Source of the DNA: Nitrosomonadales bacterium
Lineage (GTDB): Bacteria > Pseudomonadota > Gammaproteobacteria > Burkholderiales > Gallionellaceae
Length of the DNA: 64,000 nt
Assembly (NCBI GenBank): GCA_016214695.1
Contig: JACRNY010000004.1
Span: 310,001-374,000, forward strand
Direction: 5' to 3'
The notes beneath the pieces were generated by a model. The model made no database searches. It had not been told where the DNA came from and saw nothing but the letters and a program-made list of their open reading frames with translations. Below are positions 27,111 through 36,351 of the stretch, piece by piece (the stretch's first letter is position 1; the number at the start of each line of letters is the position of its first letter). The position numbers and the translations under genes are program-made.

Positions 27111-27896
27111 ATGGGATTTTTGGCAAATAAACGCATACTTGTCACTGGCATGATCAGCAACCGCTCGATCGCCTACGGTGTCGCACAGGCCATGCGCCGC
27201 GAAGGTGCAGAACTGGCATTCACCTATCAGGGCGAGCGCGTCAAGGATCGTGTGGTCGAAATGGCCAAGGAGTTTGGCAGCGACATGGTCTATCCATGCG
27301 ATGTGTCCAGCGATGCAGAGATCGAACAATTGTTCACCGAACTGGGCAAAAAATGGGGGAAGTTCGACGGTTTCGTCCATGCGATCGCTTTTGCCCCCCG
27401 AGAAGCTTTGGACGGCGAATTCCTTGACGGTTTCAGCCGCGAGGCTTTCCGTATCGCGCACGACATCAGTGCCTATAGCTTCCCGGCGATGGCCAAGGCG
27501 GCTTTGCCCTATCTGAATGAAAGATCCTCGATCCTGACCATGAGCTACCTCGGTGCGGTTCGCACCATGCCGCACTACAACGTGATGGGCATGGCCAAGG
27601 CCAGCCTGGAAGCCAGCGTGCGCTATCTGGCGATGGAGCTGGGACGCAAGGGTATGCGCGCCAACGGCATTTCTGCCGGTCCGATCAAGACACTCGCCGC
27701 CGCAGGCATCGGCGATTTCGGCAAACTGCTCTCTTACAACGCGAAGCACGCCCCGCTCAAGCGCAACGTGACCGTGGAAGAAGTCGGCAATGTCGCTGCC
27801 TTCCTGTGCAGCGACCTCGCCAGCGGCGTCACCGGGGAGATCACCTATGTTGATGGTGGATTCAACACAACCGCGCTGGGCACCACCGAAGCCTGA
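27111..27896 (+). CDS. fabI: Enoyl-[acyl-carrier-protein] reductase (NADH)
   Basis: Catalyses the last reduction of each fatty-acid elongation cycle (trans-2-enoyl-ACP to acyl-ACP). The 261 residues are an SDR-fold protein with the FabI-specific nucleotide region [33 protein letters not shown], the catalytic YNVMGMAK (Tyr-x6-Lys) and [21 protein letters not shown] precedes the ATG by a normal distance. Single gene with its own promoter and a strong terminator. Confidence 0.98.
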   Translation: MGFLANKRILVTGMISNRSIAYGVAQAMRREGAELAFTYQGERVKDRVVEMAKEFGSDMVYPCDVSSDAEIEQLFTELGKKWGKFDGFVHAIAFAPREALDGEFLDGFSREAFRIAHDISAYSFPAMAKAALPYLNERSSILTMSYLGAVRTMPHYNVMGMAKASLEASVRYLAMELGRKGMRANGISAGPIKTLAAAGIGDFGKLLSYNAKHAPLKRNVTVEEVGNVAAFLCSDLASGVTGEITYVDGGFNTTALGTTEA

Positions 27897-27911
27897 TCTT
27901 CCGCTTCATGC

Positions 27912-27948
27912 GAAAAAAAAACGCCGCTCGATGAGCGGCGTTTTTTTT
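27912..27948. terminator. Bidirectional terminator between fabI and ppiD
   Basis: Stem ACGCCGCTC/GAGCGGCGT with loop GAT, flanked by nine A on the left and eight T on the right. Serves both convergent genes. Confidence 0.95.
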
Positions 27949-27964
27949 GCTGCATCTTGCTCCG

Positions 27965-29854
27965 TTACTTCTTCTCCTCGGCAACGAATTCTTTCATGCT
28001 GATGTCGGCACGTTTTTTGGCATCCGCCAGATAGGCCAACAGCAACTCTTCTCCCGTAAGCTGGCGAATCTGTTGCGCATAGCCGACACGTTTCCCTTCG
28101 CTGATTGCGCCGGTTTCTTTCGCCGCCTCTATGCGCGCCAGCAGATAGCCCCCTCGCCCCGCCGGAACCCCGACATACGCCGGCAACTTGCCAAGATCGG
28201 CGCGGAATACCGCCTGCAGCAGTTCGGGCTCGATGCTTGAACGCAGATTGCGCGAGACGTTCTGTGCGGATTTCCAGTTTACCCCGGCTTTTTCTCCGCG
28301 CTGCAAGCGGGCGAGAATGTCTGCACCTTGCTGCACGGCCAACTCGGCGGCACGCTGTCGTTGCAACGCATGCCGGATAGGCTGCGCCACTTCAGCCAAA
28401 GGACGGGCGCTCGCCGGCTTGTATTCCACGACACGCGCCGAGAGCAACTCATTCGTGCCGATCTCGATGGCTGACGTATTGCGCTTGTTCTTCAATACGT
28501 CATCGGTGAACACAGCCTGCAGGACCTTGTCGGTCCAGATTCCGGTTTGGACCTGGCCTTTGCTCAACCACACTCCGCGCTGAACTTTGGCATTTACCAG
28601 ATCAGCGGCCGGCTTAAGCGTGTCGCTCTGCTCATAGACAGTGTTGCTGAATTTTTCTGCCAGTTCAGCGAACTTGTCGCCAGCTTGCTGCAATTTCAGC
28701 CGCTGCAGGATCGCGCCGCGCACTTCGCTCAAAGCTTGCACCTTCGGCGGCTTGATCGCCAAAAGCTTGATGATATGGTAGCCAAATTCGGATTGCACCA
28801 AGCCGCTTACCTCACCCACCTTGAGACTGAATACGCTATCCTCAAACGGCTTTACCATCGCGCCCCGGCCAAACATTCCCAAGTCCCCGCCGTTTACAGC
28901 CGAACCCGGATCCTGTGAATACTGTTTTGCCAACGCCGAGAATTTAGTCGAGGATTGTTGCGCTTGCTGCAATACCTCCTCAGCCCTGGCCTTCGCCGCC
29001 TGTTTCTCCGCATCCGAAGCCTGCTTCGGAACCAGGATCAGGATATGTGCAGCCTGGCGCTGTTCCTGGCTGCCGAATTCGGAAAGGTGCTCTTCGTAAT
29101 ATTGCTTGATATCCTTGTCCTCGACCGAGATCGTCGGCAACAGGGAATCCGCCGAAAACGTCACATACTCTACGTTGGCGCGCTCCGGCAATTGGAATTC
29201 ATTTGCATTTTTTTCGTAGTAAGCAGCAACGTCCGCGTCAGTTATCTGTATCTGCTTCAGGTAAGACTCGGGGCTAAGACTTGCTACCGAGATGGTGCGC
29301 TGCTGCTCGTTCAAGCGGATCAGCATATCGGCTACTGTATTGGCGGCATATCCGTTCTGCGAGTAAGCATCGGACAATAGTCGGACAGCGATATCCTGGC
29401 GCAGGCGGGCCTCGAAGCCCAGACGATTCATCCCGCGCTCTTTCAAGGCTGCTTCATAACGCTCCGTGTCGAATTTTCCATCCGTCTGGAATGCGCCGAT
29501 GCCGGCAATGAGCTGCGCCAGCTGTTCATCACCAGGCATCAGACCCAGGCTGCGCGCTTCCCCACTCATGACGCGTTGGGTAACCAGACCTTGCAGTACT
29601 GTATGTTTGATTTCGGGCTGATCGAAGAATGCAGGATCAAAGTTCGCACCAGCCATCTCGCGTATACGTTGACGCTGCTGTTCCAGCGCGTCTTCGAATT
29701 CCTGCGGGCCGATCTGCTCACCGTTGACAGTTGCCAGGGGCTCCGGCCCGCCGGAATTTCGGTAGGAATCAACACCCCAGAACGCAAACGGCAGAATGAT
29801 GAGTGCCAGTACGATTTGTACTACACGTTTTTTTTCATGCACGAAATCGAACAT
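27965..29854 (-). CDS. ppiD: Periplasmic folding chaperone PpiD
   Basis: Inner-membrane-anchored SurA-like chaperone at the SecYEG exit. The 629 residues have an N-terminal membrane helix ([18 protein letters not shown]), a SurA_N-like helical chaperone region ([20 protein letters not shown]), one parvulin domain (about residues 260-365: [43 protein letters not shown]) and a long C-terminal domain. It is the last gene of the tig-clpP-clpX-lon-hupB-tRNA block, but a terminator after tRNA-Asp separates it from hupB. Family assignment is firm. Confidence 0.94.
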   Translation of the reverse strand: MFDFVHEKKRVVQIVLALIILPFAFWGVDSYRNSGGPEPLATVNGEQIGPQEFEDALEQQRQRIREMAGANFDPAFFDQPEIKHTVLQGLVTQRVMSGEARSLGLMPGDEQLAQLIAGIGAFQTDGKFDTERYEAALKERGMNRLGFEARLRQDIAVRLLSDAYSQNGYAANTVADMLIRLNEQQRTISVASLSPESYLKQIQITDADVAAYYEKNANEFQLPERANVEYVTFSADSLLPTISVEDKDIKQYYEEHLSEFGSQEQRQAAHILILVPKQASDAEKQAAKARAEEVLQQAQQSSTKFSALAKQYSQDPGSAVNGGDLGMFGRGAMVKPFEDSVFSLKVGEVSGLVQSEFGYHIIKLLAIKPPKVQALSEVRGAILQRLKLQQAGDKFAELAEKFSNTVYEQSDTLKPAADLVNAKVQRGVWLSKGQVQTGIWTDKVLQAVFTDDVLKNKRNTSAIEIGTNELLSARVVEYKPASARPLAEVAQPIRHALQRQRAAELAVQQGADILARLQRGEKAGVNWKSAQNVSRNLRSSIEPELLQAVFRADLGKLPAYVGVPAGRGGYLLARIEAAKETGAISEGKRVGYAQQIRQLTGEELLLAYLADAKKRADISMKEFVAEEKK

Positions 29855-29899
29855 AACAACCTACCTGAAAGAATAGATGTCGCTCGGGACATCAACATG

Positions 29900-29923
29900 A
29901 AAAAAGGCGAACTTTCGTTCGCC
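29900..29923 (-). terminator. Rho-independent terminator after tRNA-Asp
   Basis: Minus-strand stem GGCGAAC/GTTCGCC with a GAAA tetraloop, followed by TTTTTT. Confidence 0.9.
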
Positions 29924-29929
29924 TCTGTT

Positions 29930-30006
29930 TGGCGGAGTGGACGGGACTCGAACCCGCGACCCCCGGCGTGACAGGCCGGTATTCTAACCAACTGAACTAC
30001 CACTCC
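29930..30006 (-). tRNA. tRNA-Asp(GTC)
   Basis: Complete 77-base tRNA with encoded CCA. Acceptor GGAGTGG/CCACTCC pairs perfectly, anticodon loop CTGTCAC (GTC), T-arm GGTTCGAGTCC. It lies 35 bases after tRNA-Val and is followed by a terminator, so the pair is probably transcribed together. Confidence 0.98.
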
Positions 30007-30041
30007 ATAAAACCTTTACTGCTTTGACTACTTGCAACTTC

Positions 30042-30117
30042 TGGTGGGTGCTGACGGGATCGAACCGCCGACAATCGCCTTGTAAGGGCGGTGCTCTACC
30101 AGCTGAGCTAAGCACCC
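30042..30117 (-). tRNA. tRNA-Val(TAC)
   Basis: Complete 76-base tRNA with encoded CCA. Acceptor GGGTGCT/AGCACCC, D-arm AGCTCAGCTGGTAGAGC, anticodon loop CTTACAA (TAC), T-arm GGTTCGATCCC. Its 5' end is only 12 bases after the hupB stop, so co-transcription from the hupB promoter is likely. Confidence 0.98.
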
Positions 30118-30129
30118 GTCGAAAGCATG

Positions 30130-30405
30130 CTAGTTTACAGCATCTTTCAGACCTTTGCCAGCACGAAATTTAGGAACCTTCGCTGCCTTGATTTTAATGG
30201 CTGCGCCAGTGCGCGGATTGCGACCGGTACGAGCTGCGCGCTTGCCAACATAGAACGAACCGAAACCAACCAGGCTCACCAACTCACCCTTTTTCAGGGA
30301 CTTCTTGATGGACTCGATGGTCGCATCAAGTGCACGGCCTGCAGCAGCCTTGGAAATATCAGCGGATTTTGCGATTGCTTCGATCAGATCGGATTTATTA
30401 CTCAC
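30130..30405 (-). CDS. hupB: Nucleoid protein HU (beta type)
   Basis: Small dimeric DNA-bending protein. The 91 residues show the HU fold: helical dimerisation part ([20 protein letters not shown]), then [20 protein letters not shown] and the DNA-binding arm [20 protein letters not shown] with the intercalating Pro. The start is GTG at 30405, preceded by AAGGGGA at the correct distance; no ATG exists nearby. Position directly downstream of lon is typical for hupB. Confidence 0.96.
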   Translation of the reverse strand: MSNKSDLIEAIAKSADISKAAAGRALDATIESIKKSLKKGELVSLVGFGSFYVGKRAARTGRNPRTGAAIKIKAAKVPKFRAGKGLKDAVN

Positions 30406-30457
30406 GCGATTCCCCTTTGTCTTGTCGGTTGAGAACACAGGAATATCCTGCAGCGGC

Positions 30458-30486
30458 TTTATATCAAGGGTTGTAGAGCGGGTCAA
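30458..30486 (-). promoter_or_regulatory. Strong sigma-70 promoter of hupB (and probably tRNA-Val/Asp)
   Basis: TTGACC (30486-30481), 17-base spacer, TATAAA (30463-30458), with the extended -10 TGA directly before it. Located about 50 bases before the GTG start. An AT-rich imperfect hairpin lies just upstream (about 30488-30514). Confidence 0.8.
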
Positions 30487-30532
30487 GCAAATGGAAAATG
30501 TTTTTCATTTGCCTGCTCGCTCGGAAGCCCCG

Positions 30533-32950
30533 TCAATGCTTGATTGCAGCTGATGTCCCCGTTTCTCCGATCACCGCCGTTGATGCTACAGCGGTTACTT
30601 CCGGCTCCGGCAAAGGTTCCGGCTTGCGTTCCAGCGCCATTTCCAGAACCTGCTCGATCCACTTGACCGGATGTATCTCCAGCTTGTTCTTCACGTTATC
30701 CGGGATCTCGACCAGGTCCTTGGTGTTCTCTTCCGGAATCAGCACCAGCTTGATGCCGCCACGTTGCGCCGCCAACAATTTCTCTTTCAGGCCGCCGATC
30801 GGCAACACTTCTCCGCGCAGCGTGATCTCGCCGGTCATCGCCACATCGGCGCGCACGGGGATGCCGGTCAAGGCGGAGACCATCGCTGTGCAGATGCCGA
30901 TGCCGGCGCTCGGCCCATCTTTCGGCGTCGCACCTTCCGGCAAGTGGATGTGCAGATCGCTTTTCTCATAGAAGTTTTCGGCGATCCCGAGCGTACGCGC
31001 ACGGCTGCGCACCACGCTCAATGCAGCCTGGATGGACTCCTGCATCACCTCGCCCAGCTTGCCGGTAGTGGTGGTCTTGCCCTTGCCTGGCAACACGGCG
31101 GTCTCGATGGTGAGCAACTCGCCGCCGACCTCGGTCCATGCGAGGCCGGTGACCTGGCCGACCTGATTGGTCTTCTCGGCGATACCGTAACTGTAGCGGC
31201 GCACGCCAAGGTACTTGTCGAGATTACGCGCGTTGATCGTGACCCTGTTGTCGCGCCCTTTCAGCAGCAGCGACTTCACCACCTTGCGGCATATCTTGGA
31301 AAGCTCGCGCTCCAGGCTGCGCACACCGGCTTCGCGCGTGTAGTAGCGCAGGATGTCGCGGATCGCGCTCTCGGAAACACTGATCTCTTCTTCCTTGAGG
31401 CCGTTGTTCTTGATCGCCTTGGGCAACAGATAACGCGTGGCGATATTGACCTTTTCATCCTCGGTGTAGCTCGACACGTGGATCACTTCCATGCGGTCCA
31501 GCAGCGGCGCAGGGATGTTCATGCTGTTCGAGGTGGCGACGAACATCACATCGGACAGGTCGTATTCGACCTCGACGTAGTGATCGACGAAGGTATGGTT
31601 CTGCTCGGGATCTAGCACTTCCAGCAGCGCGGAAGAAGGATCACCACGGAAGTCCATGCCCATCTTGTCCACTTCGTCCAGCAGGAACAGCGGATTCTTG
31701 ACCGCGACCTTGCTCATGTTCTGCAGGATCTTGCCCGGCATGGAACCGATGTAGGTGCGGCGATGACCGCGGATCTCGGACTCATCACGCACGCCGCCAA
31801 GCGACATGCGCACGAACTTGCGGTTGGTGGCGCGCGCGATGGATTGCCCCAGCGAAGTCTTGCCCACACCAGGAGGTCCGACCAGACACAGGATAGGTGC
31901 TTTCATCTTGCTGACGCGCTGCTGCACCGCGAGGTACTCGACGATGCGCTCCTTGACCTTGTCCAGACCGTAGTGATCCGCTTCCAGCACGTCTTCTGCA
32001 TGTTTCAGATCGGTGTCGATCTTGGTCTTTTTCTTCCACGGCAATCCGACCAGCACATCGATGTAGTTGCGCACCACGGTCGCTTCCGCGGACATCGGCG
32101 ACATCAGCTTGAGTTTTTTCAGTTCGGCCTCGGCCTTGGCTCGCGCATCCTTGGGCATATGTGCAGCCTTGATCTTTTTCTCGACCTCTTCTATGTCGGC
32201 ACCGTCTTCGCCTTCGCCCAGTTCTTTCTGGATGGCCTTGACCTGCTCGTTCAGGTAATACTCGCGCTGGCTCTTTTCCATCTGGCGCTTCACGCGTCCG
32301 CGGATGCGTTTCTCGACCTGCATGATGTCCAGCTCCGCTTCCAGCAGGCCCAACAGATGTTCGAGACGCTCACGCACATCGAATATCTCCAGCACTTCCT
32401 GTTTCTGTTCCAGCTTGAGCGGCAAGTGCGCAGCGATGGTGTCGGCCAGGCGGCCGGCATCGTCGATGCCCGCCAGCGAGGTCAGGATTTCGGGTGGGAT
32501 CTTCTTGTTGAGTTTGACGTATTGATCGAACTGGTTGATCAATGCACGGCGCATCGCTTCCGCCTCATGCCCGATCTCTTCGTCGATGGGCACAGGCTGG
32601 ATCTCGGCGTCCAGATGCGACTTGTCATCGAATATGCGCAACACCTTGGCGCGCTGGGTGCCTTCCACCAGCACCTTGACGGTGCCGTCCGGCAATTTCA
32701 GCATTTGCAGGATATTGGCGATGCTGCCGATGCGGTAGATATCCTCCGTGGCCGGCTCATCCTTGGCGGCAGACTTTTGGGCCACCAGCACGATGCTCTT
32801 GCCAGCTTCCATCGCAGCCTCCAGCGCCTTGATGGACTTTGCGCGCCCGACGAACAACGGAATGACCATGTGCGGGAACACCACCACATCGCGCAAGGGC
32901 AACAACGGGTAGAGGTCTGCTTCGGTAGCTATTGGTTCGTATTCGGCCAT
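30533..32950 (-). CDS. lon: ATP-dependent protease Lon
   Basis: Homo-hexameric AAA+ protease for damaged and regulatory proteins. The 805 residues comprise the LAN substrate-binding domain ([20 protein letters not shown]), a coiled region, the ATPase with Walker [11 protein letters not shown] and Walker [11 protein letters not shown], and the protease domain with the catalytic Ser in [10 protein letters not shown] and Lys in [10 protein letters not shown]. Length fits bacterial LonA. A sigma-32-like promoter lies directly upstream, in the gap after clpX, so lon can be heat-induced on its own. Confidence 0.98.
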   Translation of the reverse strand: MAEYEPIATEADLYPLLPLRDVVVFPHMVIPLFVGRAKSIKALEAAMEAGKSIVLVAQKSAAKDEPATEDIYRIGSIANILQMLKLPDGTVKVLVEGTQRAKVLRIFDDKSHLDAEIQPVPIDEEIGHEAEAMRRALINQFDQYVKLNKKIPPEILTSLAGIDDAGRLADTIAAHLPLKLEQKQEVLEIFDVRERLEHLLGLLEAELDIMQVEKRIRGRVKRQMEKSQREYYLNEQVKAIQKELGEGEDGADIEEVEKKIKAAHMPKDARAKAEAELKKLKLMSPMSAEATVVRNYIDVLVGLPWKKKTKIDTDLKHAEDVLEADHYGLDKVKERIVEYLAVQQRVSKMKAPILCLVGPPGVGKTSLGQSIARATNRKFVRMSLGGVRDESEIRGHRRTYIGSMPGKILQNMSKVAVKNPLFLLDEVDKMGMDFRGDPSSALLEVLDPEQNHTFVDHYVEVEYDLSDVMFVATSNSMNIPAPLLDRMEVIHVSSYTEDEKVNIATRYLLPKAIKNNGLKEEEISVSESAIRDILRYYTREAGVRSLERELSKICRKVVKSLLLKGRDNRVTINARNLDKYLGVRRYSYGIAEKTNQVGQVTGLAWTEVGGELLTIETAVLPGKGKTTTTGKLGEVMQESIQAALSVVRSRARTLGIAENFYEKSDLHIHLPEGATPKDGPSAGIGICTAMVSALTGIPVRADVAMTGEITLRGEVLPIGGLKEKLLAAQRGGIKLVLIPEENTKDLVEIPDNVKNKLEIHPVKWIEQVLEMALERKPEPLPEPEVTAVASTAVIGETGTSAAIKH

Positions 32951-32980
32951 GATGTGCTCTCTTGTTTAACTGTATGCATC

Positions 32981-33009
32981 AAATGGGGGCTGGCTCGAAG
33001 GAATTCAAG
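32981..33009 (-). promoter_or_regulatory. Heat-shock (sigma-32) type promoter of lon
   Basis: On the minus strand CTTGAAT (33009-33003), 14-base spacer, CCCCATTT (32988-32981). This matches the sigma-32 pattern CTTGAAA-N(11-16)-CCCCATnT except for one base. It lies about 30 bases before the lon ATG. Confidence 0.75.
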
Positions 33010-33028
33010 CCCTGCCCGCCGAGCTCCC

Positions 33029-34285
33029 CTATGCGGCCTTCGGGGTATCCGCGTACATCACGACGGGCTTGATCTCACCCGCGCTATTTTCGTCCAGCAC
33101 AACCTTGCTCACGTTCTCTGCCGACGGCAGGTCAAACATGGTATCCAGCAACGCATGTTCAAGTATGGAACGCAATCCGCGCGCACCGGCCTTGCGCGCC
33201 AGCGCTTTTTTCGCAATCACATTCAATACGCCTTCACGAAATTCCAGCTCCACGCCTTCCATCGCGAACAGTTTCTGATATTGCTTGGTCAATGCGTTCT
33301 TGGGCTCGGTCAGGATCTGGATCAGTGCAGCCTCATCCAGGCCTTCCAGCACCGCCACCACCGGCAGACGGCCGACGAACTCCGGAATCAGACCGAATTT
33401 GATCAGATCCTCAGGCTCGACCTCGCGCAAGACCTTGCCGACATCCTTGCCTTCATCACGTTTGGAAAGATTGGCCGAAAATCCGATGCCGGCCTTTTCG
33501 GAGCGGTTGCGGATCACTTTTTCCAGACCATCGAAGGCACCGCCGCAGATGAACAGGATATTGGTGGTATCCACTTGCAGGAATTCGGTGTTCGGATGCT
33601 TGCGCCCCCCCTGGGGAGGAATCGATGCCTTCGTACCCTCGATCAGTTTCAGCAGCGCTTGCTGCACGCCCTCGCCCGACACGTCGCGGGTGATGGACGG
33701 GTTGTCCGACTTGCGCGAGATCTTGTCGATCTCGTCGATATAAACGATGCCGCGCTGGGCGCGCTCCACATCGTAATCGCAAGCCTGCAACAGCTTCTGG
33801 ATGATGTTCTCGACATCCTCGCCGACGTAGCCTGCCTCGGTCAGCGTGGTGGCGTCGGCCATCACGAACGGCACGTTGAGGAGGCGCGCCAGTGTCTGCG
33901 CCAGCAGGGTCTTGCCGGAACCGGTCGGACCGACCAGCAGTATGTTGCTCTTGGCCAGCTCGACGCCGTCCTTTTCCGTGTTCTTCAGGCGTTTGTAGTG
34001 GTTGTACACCGCCACCGACAGTATCTTCTTGGCCTGGCGCTGGCCGATGACATACTCGTCCAAGCGCTCGCATATCTCATGCGGCGTCGGCAATTCGTTC
34101 TTGTCGGTCTTGTCTCCGCCGATGGCGCTTTGCGTCTCTTCGCGGATGATGTCGTTGCACAATGCGATGCATTCGTCACAGACGAACACCGACGGGCCCG
34201 CGATCAGCTTGCGCACCTCATGCTGGCTCTTCCCGCAAAATGAGCAGTACAGCAGCTTGTCACCCTTGTTCTTGTCCGTTGTCAT
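33029..34285 (-). CDS. clpX: Clp protease ATPase subunit ClpX
   Basis: AAA+ unfoldase that feeds ClpP. The 418 residues begin with the four-Cys zinc domain ([26 protein letters not shown]), then Walker [12 protein letters not shown], Walker [11 protein letters not shown], the pore loop region GYVGEDVEN, and the IGF loop ([10 protein letters not shown]) that docks on ClpP. It follows clpP by 42 bases with GGAGG before its ATG. Confidence 0.98.
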   Translation of the reverse strand: MTTDKNKGDKLLYCSFCGKSQHEVRKLIAGPSVFVCDECIALCNDIIREETQSAIGGDKTDKNELPTPHEICERLDEYVIGQRQAKKILSVAVYNHYKRLKNTEKDGVELAKSNILLVGPTGSGKTLLAQTLARLLNVPFVMADATTLTEAGYVGEDVENIIQKLLQACDYDVERAQRGIVYIDEIDKISRKSDNPSITRDVSGEGVQQALLKLIEGTKASIPPQGGRKHPNTEFLQVDTTNILFICGGAFDGLEKVIRNRSEKAGIGFSANLSKRDEGKDVGKVLREVEPEDLIKFGLIPEFVGRLPVVAVLEGLDEAALIQILTEPKNALTKQYQKLFAMEGVELEFREGVLNVIAKKALARKAGARGLRSILEHALLDTMFDLPSAENVSKVVLDENSAGEIKPVVMYADTPKAA

Positions 34286-34327
34286 TTACACCTCCGCTCC
34301 GGAATTATCGGCAGCCTGCAAGATTAC

Positions 34328-34954
34328 TTAAACCCGCTTGTCCAGCACCTGGTCGATCAGGCCGTATTCCATCGCCTCCCTGGCAGAGAGGAAGTTGTCG
34401 CGTTCGCTGTCGCGTGCGATCTCCTCCACGGTGCGCCCGGTATGCTGCGCCATCAGGTTATACAGGCGTTCGCGCAGGCTCAGGATGTACTTGGCATGAA
34501 TCTCGATATCCGATGCCTGGCCGCGGAATCCGCCCAGCGGCTGGTGGATCATCACGGTGGAGTTGGGCAGGGCGAAACGCTTGCCCTTCTCGCCCGCCTG
34601 CAGCAGGAAAGCACCCATCGACGCAGCCATGCCGATGCACAGCGTGGAAACCTGCGGTTTGATGAACTGCATGGTGTCGTAGATCGCCATGCCTGCGGAG
34701 ATCGAACCGCCGGGTGAGTTGATATAGAAGTGGATGTCCTTGTCCGGATTCTCCGACTCCAGGAACAGCATCTGCGCCACGATCAGATTGGCGGTATGGT
34801 CGTTGACCTCGCCGACCAGGAACACCACGCGCTCCTTCAGCAGGCGCGAGTAGATGTCGAACGCGCGCTCGCCGCGTCCGCTGGTCTCGATCACCATCGG
34901 GATCATGCCGATGTCTTGTGGTTCCGTCATTTCCGAGGTGGCGCCAAAATGCAT
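34328..34954 (-). CDS. clpP: ATP-dependent Clp protease proteolytic subunit
   Basis: Serine protease forming the double-heptamer chamber. The 208 residues contain the catalytic triad: Ser112 in [13 protein letters not shown], His137 in [11 protein letters not shown] and Asp186 in [10 protein letters not shown]. The N-terminal propeptide precedes [20 protein letters not shown]. The ATG at 34954 begins two bases after the tig stop; GGGGAG within the end of tig serves as ribosome-binding site. Confidence 0.98.
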   Translation of the reverse strand: MHFGATSEMTEPQDIGMIPMVIETSGRGERAFDIYSRLLKERVVFLVGEVNDHTANLIVAQMLFLESENPDKDIHFYINSPGGSISAGMAIYDTMQFIKPQVSTLCIGMAASMGAFLLQAGEKGKRFALPNSTVMIHQPLGGFRGQASDIEIHAKYILSLRERLYNLMAQHTGRTVEEIARDSERDNFLSAREAMEYGLIDQVLDKRV

Positions 34955-34956
34955 GT

Positions 34957-36261
34957 TCAGTTACTCCCCATCAGTTCAGTCAATGTGACAGCCTGGTCGC
35001 TCACTTTGGCTCCGGCCATCACCCATGCAACCACATTGTCTTCCAGCACCAGATTCTCGATCTCGCGCATGCGGCCGGGCTCGGAGTTGTACCAGCGCAC
35101 CACTTCTTGCGGATGCTCGTAGCTCTGCGCGTATTCCTGGATCAGTGCTTCCATCTGTTCCGGCTTGGCTTCCAATCCGTGTTGCTTCACCAACTCAGCA
35201 AGAATCAAGCCAAGCTTGACGCGTTTGCTTGCGCGCTCGACAAACATGTCCGCGGGCAATTGCATCCCCTTGGGCATCTTCATGCCACGGGCTTCCATGT
35301 CATGCACGGCCTGCTGCATCAGGCGCTCCGCCTCGCTTGCCAGCAGCGCCTGGGGCACTTCCAGTTGTGCGATCTTCAACAAAACGTCCATCGCGTTGTC
35401 TTTGTTGCGCACCTTGGCGCGACGCTGCGCTTCGCGTCCGACATTGTTGCGGATCTCGGCCCTGAACTTTTCCACATCCCCATCCTTCATGCCGAGCGAC
35501 TTGGCGAACTCGGCATTCACCTCAGGCAGATGGGCCTCTTCGACCGCATGCACTGTGATGGTGAAAGTGACTTGCTTGCCCGCCACATCCTTGCCGTGAT
35601 AATCGGCCGGAAAGGTCATGTCGAACGACTTGGTCTCGCCTGCCTTCATGCCGACGATGGCATTCTCGAAATCAGGCAGCATGCGTCCGGTGCCGATCAC
35701 CACCTTGAAATCCTTGGCCTCGCCTCCCTCGAACACCACGCCGTCCAGCTTGCCGGAGAAGTCGATACGCACCTGGTCGTCGTTCTTCGCGGCGCGGTCG
35801 GCCTTCTTGAACTCGGCGCGCTGTTTGCGCAGGGTATTGATGGTCTCGTCCACATCCGCCTCGCTCATGGCGAAGGTGACACGGGTAACGCTCTCGCCGG
35901 CGATGGGAGCGAATTTAACTTCAGGGTAGACCTCGAAGGTCGCGCTGAATTCGATCTCCGGCGCATTCAGGTCGGCGGTCTTCAATTCGAATTGCGGATA
36001 GCCGGCCACTTGCAGCTTGTTGGCGATGGCAGCCTCGGCAAAGGAGCGCTGCAGGCTCTCGCCCAGCACTTCCTGCTGCACGGACGGACCGTATTGCTGC
36101 TCCAGCACCTTGAACGGGACCTTGCCGGGACGGAAGCCGTGCACCTTGGCGGTACGGCCCAGACGCTTCAGACGCGCTTCCACTTCGCCGCGCAATTGTT
36201 GTTGGGGGATGGATGCGCTCAAACGGCGTTGCAATCCGCTCAGGGTCTCTACATTTGACAT
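34957..36261 (-). CDS. tig: Trigger factor
   Basis: Ribosome-bound chaperone and prolyl isomerase. The 434 residues show the ribosome-docking domain with the signature [17 protein letters not shown], the FKBP-like PPIase domain ([25 protein letters not shown]) and the helical C-terminal cradle. Length matches the family. It heads the tig-clpP-clpX set, with AAGGA upstream of the ATG at 36261. Confidence 0.98.
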   Translation of the reverse strand: MSNVETLSGLQRRLSASIPQQQLRGEVEARLKRLGRTAKVHGFRPGKVPFKVLEQQYGPSVQQEVLGESLQRSFAEAAIANKLQVAGYPQFELKTADLNAPEIEFSATFEVYPEVKFAPIAGESVTRVTFAMSEADVDETINTLRKQRAEFKKADRAAKNDDQVRIDFSGKLDGVVFEGGEAKDFKVVIGTGRMLPDFENAIVGMKAGETKSFDMTFPADYHGKDVAGKQVTFTITVHAVEEAHLPEVNAEFAKSLGMKDGDVEKFRAEIRNNVGREAQRRAKVRNKDNAMDVLLKIAQLEVPQALLASEAERLMQQAVHDMEARGMKMPKGMQLPADMFVERASKRVKLGLILAELVKQHGLEAKPEQMEALIQEYAQSYEHPQEVVRWYNSEPGRMREIENLVLEDNVVAWVMAGAKVSDQAVTLTELMGSN

Positions 36262-36331
36262 ACTGGTACTTTCCTTAGAATTTAGGCAGGCTTGGAAAAC
36301 GAAAAACGCAGGCGGAATGATACATGAAACA

Positions 36332-36349
36332 GGGCGGGAAGGCCCGCCC
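36332..36349 (-). terminator. Weak terminator-like hairpin after glgP
   Basis: Minus-strand GGGCGGG/CCCGCCC with a four-base loop, followed only by TGTTTC. It ends or attenuates the glycogen operon before tig. Confidence 0.5.
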
Positions 36350-36351
36350 GC

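Noticed and set aside
29930-30117. Integration site at the tRNA-Val/tRNA-Asp pair
   Set aside because: No integrase, no duplicated tRNA 3' end, and flanking genes are the usual housekeeping order.
30488-30514. AT-rich hairpin between lon and hupB as lon terminator
   Set aside because: Imperfect stem with a mismatch and no T-run; it sits just upstream of the hupB -35 box.
31763-34243. 826-codon plus-strand frame opposite lon and clpX
   Set aside because: Antisense to two highly conserved genes; no start signal.
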